Assembly (NCBI RefSeq): GCF_051014445.1
Contig: NW_027488366.1
Location: 25,810,001 to 25,874,000 of the forward strand
Direction: 5' to 3'
DNA length: 64,000 nt
DNA from: Colletes latitarsis
Lineage: Eukaryota > Arthropoda > Insecta > Hymenoptera > Colletidae
Part shown: positions 1 to 9,672 of the stretch, in pieces
How positions within the stretch are numbered: the stretch's first letter is position 1
Layout of the letters: every line of letters begins with the position of its first letter
The notes under the pieces: generated by a model
What the model was told of the DNA's origin: nothing
Databases searched by the model: none
The model's input: the letters and a program-made list of their open reading frames with translations, nothing else
Translations under genes and position numbers: made by a program

Positions 1-176
1 ACCACATTACTACGTGATCCAAACCAGAAAAAACCCAGGATCCGTTCAACAAGTATGTGAAGAATGCGAAAGTATGAGTCTGATGAGTGAAAATCCCAGG
101 CCTAACCTAGACCTAACATGCGTTATCCTCTAAAATATTGATCGAAACCTGGTTTAATCGACTGTTTCAGTGTGGT
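1..176 (+). repeat. Reference monomer (first complete copy)
   Basis: This copy is close to the commonest form and sets the phase used here. Landmarks: ACCACATTACTACGTGATCC at 1-20, A-rich AAACCAGAAAAAACCC at 21-36, CCAGGATCCGTTCAAC at 35-50, AAGTATGTGAAG at 51-62, GCGAAAGTATGAG at 66-78, two CCTAAC boxes at 101-106 and 112-117, ACATGCGTTATCC at 116-128, TAAAATATTGATCG at 131-144, GGTTTAAT at 151-158 and GTTTCAGTGTGGT at 164-176. Composition by hand is 60 A, 38 C, 34 G, 44 T (41% GC). It has six CpG (positions 13, 43, 67, 121, 143, 159), against about 7.3 expected from composition. Frames are broken by TGA at 139-141 and TAA at 130-132. Confidence 0.95.
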
Positions 177-182
177 ACCACA
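171..182. other. Perfect 12-bp palindrome at monomer junction (first example)
   Basis: TGTGGTACCACA equals its own reverse complement and spans the monomer boundary as phased here. It is centred on GGTACC (a KpnI site). The same 12 bases recur in a large share of monomers throughout the window. Common variants that break it are TGTGGACCCACA, TGTGGTCCCACA, TGTGGTGCCACA and the GTGTTGTACTTCAT class. Dyad symmetry is a described property of several centromeric satellites; any role here is inference. Confidence 0.9.
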
Positions 183-521
183 TTACTATGTGATCCAAAC
201 CAGAAAATAACCCAGGATCTGTTCAACGAGTATGTGAAGTGTGCGAAAGTATGAGTCTGATGAGGTCAAATCCCAGACCAATCCCAGACTTAACATGCGT
301 TATCCTCTAATATATTTATCAAGACCAGGTTTAATTGATTGTTTCAGTGTGGACCCACACTACTACGTGATCCAAACCAGAAAAAACCCAGGATCCTTTC
401 AACAAGTATGTGAAGAATGCGAAAGAATGAGTCTGATGAGTGAGAATCCCAGACCAATCCCAGACTTAACTTGCGTTATCCTCTAAAATATTGATCGAAA
501 CCAGGTTTAATCGACTGTTTC

Positions 522-537
522 AGTGTGGTACCACACT
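522..537. other. Extended 16-bp palindrome at monomer junction
   Basis: AGTGTGGTACCACACT is perfectly self-complementary. It arises where the base after ACCACA is C rather than T, so the 12-bp dyad grows to 16 bp. Many monomers carrying ACCACACTACTACG have it, for example near 16022, 17082, 24480 and 48780. Confidence 0.88.
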
Positions 538-1646
538 ACTACGTGATACAAACCAGAAAATAACCCAGGATCTGTTCAACGAGTATGTGAAGTGTGCGAA
601 AGTATGAGTCTGATGAGGTCAAATCCCAGACCTATCCCAGACCTAACTTGCGTTGTCCTCTAAGATATTGATGGAAACCAGGTTTAATTGACTGTTTCAG
701 TGTTGTACTTCATTACTACGTGATGCAATCCAGAAAAAGCCCAGGATCTAGCCATCAAGTATCAGAAATATCCGAAAGAACGAGCCTGATGAGAGCAAAT
801 CCCAGACCTAACCTAGACCTAACATGAATTATTCTCTAAAATATTGATCGCAACCAGGTTTAATCGACAGTTTCAGTGTGGTACCACATTACTATGTGAT
901 CCAAACCAGAAAATAACCCAGGATCTGTTCAACGAGTATGTGAAGTGTGCGAAAGTATGAGTCTGATGAGGTCAAATCCCAGACCTATCCCAAACCTAAC
1001 TATGCGTTATCCTCTAAAATATTGATCATAACCAGGTTTAATCGACTGTTTCAGTGTGGTACCACATTACTACGTGATCCAAACCAGAAAAAACCCAGGA
1101 TCCGTTCAACAAGTATGTGAAGAATGCGAAAGTATGAGTCTGATGAGTGAAAATACCAGGCCTAACCTAGACCTAACATGCGTTATCCTCAAAAATATTG
1201 ATCGAAACCTGGTTTAATCGACTGTTTCAGTGTGGTACCACATTGCTATGTGATCCAAACCAGAAAATAACCCAGGATCTGTTCAACGAGTATGTGAAGT
1301 GTGCGAACGTATGAGTCTGATGAGGTCAAATCCCAGAACAATCCCAGACTTAACTTGCGTTATCCTCTAAGATATTGATCGAAACCAGGTTTAATCGACT
1401 GTTTCCGTGTGGTACCACATTACTACGTGATCCAATCCAGAAAAACCCCAAGATCAGTTCAACATGTATGAGAAGAATGCGAAAGTATGAGTCTGATGAG
1501 TGAAAATCCCAGGGCTAACCTAGACCTAACATGCGTTATCCTCTAAACAATTGATCCAAACCAGGTTTAATGGACTGTTTCAGTGTGGTGCCACACTACT
1601 ACGTGATACAAACCAGAAAAAACCCAGGATCTGTTCAACAAGTATG

Positions 1647-2507
1647 AGAAGAATGCGAAAGTATGAGTCTGATGAGTGAAAATCCCAGGGCTAACCTAGA
1701 CCTAACATGCGTTATCCTCAAAAATATTGATGGAAACCAGGTTTAACTGACTGTTTCAGTGTTGTACATCATTACTACGTGATCCAATCCAGAAAGAGCC
1801 CAGGATCTAGCCATCAAGTATGAGAAATATGCGAAAGAATGAGCCTGATGAGAGAAAATCCCAGACCTAACCTAGACCTAACATGAATTATTCTCTAAAA
1901 TATTGGTCGAAACCAGGTTTAATTGACTGATTCAGTGTGGTCCCACATTACTACGTGATCCAAACCAGAAAAAACCCAGGATCCGTTCAACAAGTATGTG
2001 AAGAATGCGAAAGTATGAGTGTGATGTGTGAAAATCCCAGGCCTAACCTAGACCTAACATGCGTTATCCTCAAAAATATTGATCGAAACGTGGTTTAATC
2101 GACTCTTTCAGTGTGGTGCCACATTACTATGTGATCCAAACCAGAAAATAACCCAGGATCTGTTCAACGAGTATGTGAAGTGTGCGAAAGTATGAGTCTG
2201 ATGAGGTCAAATCCCAGACCAATCCCAGACCTAACTTGCGTTATCCTCTAAAATATTGATCGAAACCAGGTTTAATCCACTGTTTCAGTGTGGTACCACA
2301 TTACTACGTGATCCAAACCAGAAAAAACCCAGGATCACTTCAACAAGTATAAGAAGAATGCGAAAGTATGAGTCTGATGAGTGAAAATCCCAGGGCTAAC
2401 CTAGACCTAACATGCGATATCCTCTAAAATATTGATCCAAACCAGGTTTAATGGACTGTTTCAGTGTGGTACCACATTACTACGTGATACAAGCCAGACA
2501 AAACACA
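1647..2507 (+). repeat. Array segment with GTGATGTGTG variant
   Basis: About five monomers. The part from roughly 1930 to 2400 matches 14961-15431 at an offset of 13,031 bp, sharing the unusual GTGATGTGTG (2021) and CGACTCTTTCAG (2100) variants. The CTCAAAAATATT form, which lacks the usual TAA, alternates with the CTCTAAAATATT form. Confidence 0.75.
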
Positions 2508-2741
2508 GGATCCGTTCAACAAGTATGTGAGGAATGCGAAAGTATGAGTCTGATGAGTGAAAATCCCAGGCCTAACCTAGACCTAACATGCGTTATCCTC
2601 AAAAATATTGATCGAAACCTGGTTTAATCGACTGTTTCAGTTTGGTACCACATTACTATGTGATCCAAACCAGAAAATAACCCAGGATCTGTTCAACGAG
2701 TATGTGAAGTGTGCGAAAGTATGAGTCTGATGAGGACAAAT

Positions 2742-2762
2742 CCCAGACCTATCCCAGACCTA
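2742..2762 (+). repeat. Internal 11-bp direct repeat within the monomer
   Basis: The 10-mer CCCAGACCTA occurs at 2742-2751 and again at 2753-2762, an 11-bp period. Every monomer of this class has it. In the other main class the same place reads as two CCTAAC boxes, also 11 bp apart. The segment looks like an old internal duplication inside the ancestral monomer. Confidence 0.85.
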
Positions 2763-3169
2763 ACATGCGTTATCCTCTAAAATATTTATCAAGACCAGGT
2801 TTAATTGATTGTTTCAGTGTGGACCCACATTACTACGTGATCCAAACCAGAAAAAACCCAGGATCCGTTCAACAAGTATGTGAAGAATGCGAAAGTATGA
2901 GTCTGATGAGTGAAAATCCCAGGCCTAACCTAGACCTAACATGCGTTATCCTCAAAAATATTGATCGAAACCTGGTTTAATCGACTGTTTCAGTGTGGTA
3001 CCACATTACTATGTGATCCAAACCAGAAAATAACCCAGGATCTGTTCAACGAGTATGTGAAGTGTGCGAAACTGTGAGCCTGATGAAGGCAAATCTTAGA
3101 CCTAACCCAGACCTAAGATGCGTTGTCCTCTAAAATATTTATCCAGACCAGGTTTCATTGAATGTTCCA

Positions 3170-3722
3170 GTGTGGTACCACATTACTATGTGATCCAAAC
3201 CAGAAAATAACGCAGGATCTGTTCAACGAGTATGTGAAGTGTGCGAAAGTATGAGTCTGATGAGGGCAAATCCCAGACCTATCCCGGACCTAACATGCGT
3301 TATCCTCTAAAATATTTACCAAGACCAGGTTTAATTGATTGTTTCAGTGTGGACCCACATTACTACGTGATCCAATCCAGAAATAGCCCAGGATCTAGCC
3401 ATGAAGTATGAGAAATATGCGAAAGTATGAGCCTGATGAGGGCAAATCCTAGACCTAACCCAGACCTAACATGCGTTATCCTCTAAAATATTTATCAAGA
3501 CCAGGTTTAATTGAATGTTTCAGTGTGGTACCACATTACTATGTGATCCAAACCAGAAAATAACGCAGGATCTGTTCAACGAGTATGTGAAGTGTGCGAA
3601 AGTATGAGTCTGATGAGGGCAAATCCCAGACCTATCCCGGACCTAACATGCGTTATCCTCTATAATATTTACCAAGACCAGGTTTAATTGATTGTTTCAG
3701 TGTGGACCCACATTACTGCGTG
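3170..3722 (+). repeat. Local dimer duplication (352 bp)
   Basis: The stretch 3170-3370 recurs at 3522-3722. Both copies carry AAATAACGCAGGATC (near 3205 and 3557) and TATCCCGGACC (near 3281 and 3633), which are rare elsewhere. This is a two-monomer tandem duplication. Confidence 0.8.
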
Positions 3723-4015
3723 AACCAAACCAGAAAAAACCCAGGATCCGTTCAACAAGTATGTGAAAAACGCGAAAGTATGAGCCTGATGAGGGCAAAT
3801 CCCAGACCTATCCCAGACCTAACATGCGTTATCCTCTAAAATATTTATCAAGACCAGGTTTAATTGATTGTTTCAGTGTGGACCCACATTACTACGTGAT
3901 CCAAACCAGAAAAAACCCAGGATCCTTTCAACAAGTATGTGAAGAATCCGAAAGTATGAGTCTGATGAGTGAAAATCCCAGGACTGACCTAGACCTAACA
4001 TGCGCTATCCTCTAA

Positions 4016-6590
4016 AATATTGAGCGAAACCAGGTTTAATGGACTGTTTCAGTGTGGTACCACACTACTACGTGATCCAAACTAGAAAAAACCCAGGATC
4101 CGTTCAACAAGTATGTGAAGTGTGCGAAATTATGAGCCTGATGAGAGCAAATCCCAGACCTAACCTAGACCTAACATGAATTATTCTCTAAAATATTGGT
4201 CGAAACCAGGTTTAATTGACTGTTTCAGTGTGGCCCCACATTACTACGTGACCCAAACCAGGAAAAACCCAGGATCCGTTCAACAAGTATGTGAAAAACG
4301 CGAAACTGTGAGCCTGATGAGGGCAAATCTTAGACCTAACCCCGACCGTTATCCTCTAAAATATTTATCCAGAACAGGTTTCATTGATTGTTTCAGTGTG
4401 GTACCACTTTACTACGTGATCCAATCCAGAAATAGCCCAGGATCTAGCCATGAAGTATGAGAAATATGCGATAGTAAGAGCCTGATGAGGGCAAATCCTA
4501 GACCTATCCCAGACCTAACTTACGTTATCCTCTAAAATATTGATCGAAACCAGGTTTTATTGACTGTTTCAGCGTGGTACCACATTACTACATGATACAA
4601 TGCAGAAACAGCCCAGGATCTAGCCATGAAGTATGAGAAATATGCGAAAGTATGAGCCTGATGAGGGCAAATCCTAGACGTAACCCAGACCTAAAATGCG
4701 TTATCCTCTAAAATATTTATCAAGACCAGGTTTAATTGAATGCTTCAGTGTGGTACCACATTACTACGTGATCCAAACCAGAAAAAGCGCAGGATCCGTT
4801 CAACAAGTATGTGAAGAAAGCGAAAGTATGAGTCTGATGAGGGCTAATCCCAGACCTATCCCAGACCTAACATGCGTTATCCTCAAAAATATTGATCGAA
4901 ACCAGGTTTAATCGACTGTTTCAGTGTGGTACCACATTACTGCGTGATCCAAACTAGAAAAAAACCCAGGATCTCGTCAACGTGTATGTGAAGTGTGCGA
5001 AAGTATGAGTCAGATGAGGGCTAATCCCAGACCTTTCCCAGACCTAACATGCGTTATCCTCTAAAATATTTATCAAGACTAGGTTTAATTGAATGTTTCA
5101 GTGTGGTACCACATTACTACGTGTTCCAAACCAGAAAAAACCCAGGATCCGTTCAACAAGTATGTGAAGAAAGCGAAAGTATGAGTCTGATCAGTGAAAA
5201 TCTCAGGCCTTACCTAGACCTAACTTGCGTTGTCCTCTAAAATATTGATGGAAACCAGGTTTCATTCACTGTTTCAGTGTGGTACCACACTACTACGTGA
5301 TACAGACCAGAAAAAACCCAGGATCTGTTCAACAAGTATGTGAAAAACGCGAAAGTATGAGCGTGATGAGGGCGAATCCCAGACCTATGCCAGACCTAAC
5401 TTGCGTTATCCTCTAAAATATTTATCAAGACCAGGTTTAATTGAATGTTTCAGTGTGGTACAACATTGCTACCTGAACCAAACCAGAAAAAACCCAGGAT
5501 CCGTTCAACAAGTATGTGAAGAATGCGAAAGTATGAGTCTCATGAGCGAAAATCCCAGACCTAACCTAGACCTAACATGCGTTATCCTCTAAAATATTGA
5601 TCCAAACCAGGTTTAATGGACTGTTTCAGTGTGGTAACACACTACTACGTGATCCAAACCAGAAAAAACCCAGGATCTGTTCAACAAGTATTTGAAAAAC
5701 GCGAAAGTATGAGCCTGATGAGGGCAAATCCTAGACCTATCCCAGACCTAACTTACGTTATCCTCTAAGATATTGATGGAAACCAGGTTTAATTGACTGT
5801 TTCAGTGTTGTACTTCATTACTACGTGATGCAATCCAGAAAAAGCCCAGGATCTAGCCATCAAGTATGAGAAGAATGCGAAAGTATGAGTCTGATGAGTG
5901 AAAATCCCAGGGCTAACCTAGACCTTACATGCGTTATCCTCTAAAATATTCATCCAAACCAGGTTTAATGGACTGTTTCAGTGTGGTACCACACTACTGC
6001 GTGATACAAACCAGAAAAAACCCAGGATCTGTTCAACAAGTATGTGAATAACGCGAAACTGTGAGCCTGATGAGGGCAAATCTTAGACCTAACCTTGACC
6101 TAACATGCGTTATTCTCTAATATTTTTATCCAGACCAGGTTTCATTGAATGTTGCAGTGTGGTACCACTTTACTACGTGATCCAATCCAGAAATAGCCCA
6201 GGATCTAGCCATGAAGTATGAGAAATATGCGAAAGTACGAGCCTGATGAGGGCAAATCCTAGACCTAACCCTGACATAACATGCGTTATTCTCTAAAATA
6301 TTTATCAAGACCAGGTTTAATTGAATGTTTCAGTGTGGTACCACATTACTACGTGTTCCAAACCAGAAAAAACCCAGGATCCGTTCAACAAGTATGTGAA
6401 GAAGGCGAAATTATGAGTCTGATCAGTGAAAATCTCAGGCCTTACCTAGACCTAACTTGCGTTGTCCTCTAAAATATTGATGGAAACCAGGTTTCATTGA
6501 CTGTTTCAGTGTGGTACTACATAACTACGTGATGCAATGCAGAAAAAGCCCATGATGTAGCCATCAAGTATGAGAAATATGCGAAAGAAT
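4016..6590 (+). repeat. Left-end subfamily, related to the window's right end
   Basis: About 14-15 monomers enriched in forms rare elsewhere: TTATCCAGACCAGGTTTCATTG, AGAAATAGCCCAGG, GATCAGTGAAAATCTCAGG and AGGATCTCGTCAAC. The part 6000-6590 matches 63410-64000 at +57,410 bp. The parts near 4140-4240 and 5049-5260 match 61720-61820 and 62812-63020. Divergence between neighbouring monomers is higher here than in the 46-57 kb region. Confidence 0.75.
4340..4365 (+). other. 8-bp deletion in one monomer
   Basis: The usual CCCAGACCTAACATGCGTTATCC is shortened here to CCCCGACCGTTATCC, removing 8 bp and making the monomer about 168 bp. Because 168 is a multiple of three, an open frame (4176-4460, 94 codons) runs through into the next monomer, the longest in the window. 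The translated repeat restarts 56 residues later, as expected. This explains the frame and is not evidence of coding. Confidence 0.8.
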
Positions 6591-7140
6591 GAGCCTAATG
6601 AGAGCAAATCCCAGTCCTAACCTAGACCTAACATGCGTTATCCTCTAAAATATTGTGCGAAACCAGGTTTAATGGACTGTTTCAGTGTGGTACCACACTA
6701 CTTCGTGATCCAAACCGGAAAAAACCCAGGATCTGTTTAACAGGTATGTGAAAAACTCGAAACTGTGAGCCTGATGAGGGCAAATCATAGACCTAGCCTT
6801 GACCTAACATGCGTTATCCTCAAAAATATTGAGCGAAACCAGGTTTGATGGTCTGTTTCAGTGTGGTACCACACTACTACGGGATCCAAACCAGAAAAAA
6901 CCCGGGATCTGTTCAACAAGTATGTGAAAAACGCGAAAGTATGAGCATAATGAGGGCAAATCCCGGACCTATCCCAGACCTAACTTGCGTTATCCTCTAA
7001 AATATTGATCAAAACCAGGTTTAATTGAATGTTTCTGTGTGGTACCACATTACTACGTGATCCAAACCAGTAAAAACCCAGGATCCGTTCTACAAGTATG
7101 TGAAGAATGCGAAAGTATGAGTCTGATGAGTGAAAATCCC
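6591..7140 (+). repeat. Array segment with GTGCG and AAACTGTGAGCC variants
   Basis: About three monomers with many private differences: ATATTGTGCGAAACC (6650), GATCTGTTTAACAGG (6732), AAATCATAGACC (6782) and CCCGGGATCTG (6901). I found no long matching partner in the window, so this is one of its more diverged stretches. Confidence 0.65.
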
Positions 7141-8400
7141 AGGCCTAACCTAGACCTAACATGCGTTATCCTGAAAGATATTGATCGAAACCTGGTTTAA
7201 TCGACTGTTTCAGTGTGGTACCACATTACTATGTGATCCAAACCAGAAAATAACCCAGGATCTGTTCAACGAGTATGTGAAGTGTGCGAAAGTATGAGTC
7301 TGATGAGGTCAAATCCCAGACCAATCCCAGACTTGACTTGCGTTATCCTCTAAAATATTGATCGAAACCAGGTTTAATCGACTGTTTCAGTGTGGTACCA
7401 CATTACTACGTGATCCAAACCAGAAAAAACCCAGGATCAGTTCAACAAGTATAAGAAGAATGCGAAAGTATGAGTCTGATGAGTGAAAATCCCAGGGCTA
7501 ACCTAGACCTAACATGCGTTATCCTCTAAAATATTGATCGAAACCTGGTTTAATCGACTGTCTCAGTTTGGTACCACATTACTATGTGATCCAAACCAGA
7601 AAATAACCCAGGATCTGTTCAACGAGTATGTGAAGTGTGCGAAACTATGAGTCTGATGAGGGCTAATCCCAGACCTATCCCAGACCTAACTTGCGTTATC
7701 CTCTAAAATATTGATCGAAACCAGGTTTAACCGACAGTTTCAGTGTGGAACCACATTACTACGTGATCCATACCAGAAAAAACCCAGGATCAGTTCAACA
7801 AGTATGTGAAGAATGCGAAAGTATGAGTCTGATGAGTGAAAATCCCAGGCCTGACCTAGACCTAACATGCGTTATCCTCAAAAATATTGATCGAAACCTG
7901 GTTTAGTCGACTGTTTGAGTGTAGTATCACACTACTACGTGACCCAAACCAGAAAAAACCCGGGATCTGTTCAACAAGTATGTGAAAAACGCGAAAGTAT
8001 GAGCCTGATGAGGGCAAATCCCGGACCTATCCCAGACCTAACTTGCGTTACCCTCTTAAATATTGATCAAAACCAGGTTTAATTGAATGTTTCTGTGTGG
8101 TACCACATTACTACGTGATCGAAACCAGTAAAAACCCAGGATCCGTTCTACAAGTATGTGAAGAATTCGAAAGTATGAGTCTGATGAGTGAAAATCCCAG
8201 GCCTAACCTAGACCTAACATGCGTTATCCTGAAAAATATTGATCGAAACCTGGTTTAATCGACTGTTTCAGTGTGGTACCACATTACTATGTGATCCAAA
8301 CCAGAAAATAACACGGGATCTGTTCAACGAGTATGTGAAGTGTGCGAAAGTATGAGTCTGATGAGGGCAAATCCCATACCTATCCCAGACCTAACATGCG
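7141..8400 (+). repeat. Seven-monomer block, copies at 33208-34467 and 9673-10632
   Basis: Collinear with 33208-34467 at +26,067 bp. The CTGAAAGATATT variant (7171 and 33238), GTTTAGTCGACTGTTTGAGTG (7901 and 33968) and GTTTCTGTGTGG (8090 region and 34157) all fall at that offset. The portion 7381-8340 also matches 9673-10632 at +2,292 bp. Confidence 0.8.
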
Positions 8401-9240
8401 CTATCCTCTAAAATATTTATCAAGACCAGGTTTAATTGATTGTTTCACTGTGGACCCACATTACTACGTGATCCAAACCAGAAAAAACCCAGCATCCGTT
8501 CAACACGTATGTGAGGAATGCGAAAGTATGAGTCTGATGAGTGAAAATCCCAGGCCTAACCTAGACCTAACATGCGTTATCCTCAAAAATATAGATCGAA
8601 ACCTGGTTTAATCGACTGTTTCAGGGTGGTACCACATTACTATGTAATCCAAACCAGAAAATAACCCAGGATCTGTTCAACGAGTATGTGAAGTGTGCGA
8701 AAGTATGAGTCTGATGAGGGCAAATCCCATACCTATCCCAGACCTAACATGCGTTATCCTCTAAAATATGTATCAAGACCAGGTTTAATTGATTGTTTCA
8801 CTGTGGACCCACATTACTACGTGATCCAAACCAGAAAAAACCCAGCATCCGTTCAACAAGTATGTGAAAAACGCGAAAGTATGAGCCTGATGAGGGCAAA
8901 TCCCAGACCTATCCCAGACCTAACTTGCGTTGTCCCCTAAAATATTGATGGAAACCAGGTTTAGTTGATTGTTTCAGTGTGGTCCCACATTATTACGTGA
9001 TCCAAACCAGAAAAAACCCAGGATCTGTTCAACATGTATGAGAAATATGCGAAAGAATGAGCCTGATGAGAGCAAATCCCAGACCTAACCTAGACCTAAC
9101 ATGAATTTTTCTCTAAAATATTGATCGAAACCAGGTTTAATCCACTGCTTCAGTGTGGTACCAAATTACTACGTGATCCAAACCAGAAAAAACCCAGGAT
9201 CAGTTCAACGAGTATGAGAAGAATGCGAAAGTATGAGTCT
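8342..9240 (+). repeat. Five-monomer block, copy 1 of 3
   Basis: Repeated at 12219-13117 (+3,877) and 18213-19110 (+9,871). All three carry CCCATACCTATCCC, TTTCACTGTGGACCC, AACCCAGCATCCG, GTTGTCCCCTAAAAT and ACATGAATTTTTCTC in the same order. The first two monomer pairs are themselves a 353-bp dimer duplication (8342 and 8695). The last two monomers also recur near 24060-24420. Confidence 0.85.
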
Positions 9241-9672
9241 GATGAGTGAAAATCCCAGGCCTGACCTAGAACTAACATGCGTTATCCTGAAAGATATTGA
9301 TCGAAACCTGGTTTAATCGACTGTTTCAGTGTGGTACCACATTACTATGTGATCCAAACCAGAAAATAACCCAGGATCTGTTCAACGAGTATGTGAAGTG
9401 TGCGAAAGTATGAGTCTGATGAGGTCAAATCCCAGACCAATCCCAGACTTGACTTGCGTTATCCTCTAAAATATTGATCGAAACCAGGTTTAATCGACTG
9501 TTTCAGTGTGGTACCACATTACTACGTGATCCAAACCAGAAAAAACCCTGGATCTGTTCAACGAGTATGTGAAGTGTGCGAAAGTATGAGTCTGATGAGG
9601 TCAAATCCCAGACCAATCCCAGACTTGACTTGCGTTATCCTCTAAAATACTGATCGAAACCAGGTTTAATCG
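9241..9672 (+). repeat. Duplicated GACTTGACTTGCG monomers
   Basis: The GACTTGACTTGCG form occurs twice here (near 9446 and 9624) but once in the related block (near 7333). One extra monomer therefore separates this region from the 7.2-kb copy, as the offset change from 2,116 to 2,292 bp shows. Confidence 0.7.

Larger units (their letters stand above)
1..1646 (+). repeat. 1.65-kb block, copy 1 (pairs with 15502-17147)
   Basis: About nine monomers that recur at +15,501 bp. From 241 to 1646 I count about seven substitutions and no indels against the other copy. Rare variants are shared, for example CGCAACCAGG near 850, AAATACCAGG near 1151 and GTTTCCGTG near 1402. The match stops at about 1647, where this copy has TATGAGAAG and the other TATGTGAGG. 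Confidence 0.88.
2508..4015 (+). repeat. Block related to 17128-18105, with extra monomers
   Basis: Three collinear pieces match the 17-18 kb region at offsets falling by whole monomers: 14,620 bp (2508-2707), 14,267 bp (around 3066-3150) and 14,090 bp (3361-3990). The later region therefore lacks monomers present here, or this region gained them. The TGAAGGCAAATCTTAG variant near 3081 marks the middle piece. Confidence 0.75.

Noticed and set aside
101..117. CCTAACCTAGACCTAAC looks like degenerate telomere repeat
   Set aside because: Only two boxes at 11-bp spacing, not a 6-7-bp tandem. It is a fixed part of every monomer and not an interstitial telomere tract.
137..148. GATCGAAAC fits the minimal RNA polymerase III B-box pattern GWTCRANNC, hinting at a tRNA-derived or SINE origin
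   Set aside because: The pattern is degenerate, no matching A-box lies at the usual distance upstream, and there is no T-run terminator or A-tail. A tRNA fold is not apparent.
1..176. Assignment to a named plant centromere satellite because of the 176-bp length
   Set aside because: Length alone is shared by many unrelated satellites. I could not match the motifs to a family with confidence; a database search of the consensus would decide.
241..486. Open frames of 63-89 codons recurring dozens of times on the + strand, which could look like a tandem gene family
   Set aside because: They appear only where a monomer has ATTTATC instead of ATTGATC, which removes a TGA. They end at the same TAA in CTCTAAAAT, or at GGTTTAA when CTCAAAAAT is present. 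The 176-bp period breaks frame every monomer, and neighbouring copies differ at stops and starts without constraint.
6126..6308. Minus-strand open frame of 60 codons (and another at 10195-10398)
   Set aside because: Chance openings on the reverse strand of the same satellite. They are not shared by related monomers and have no supporting signal.
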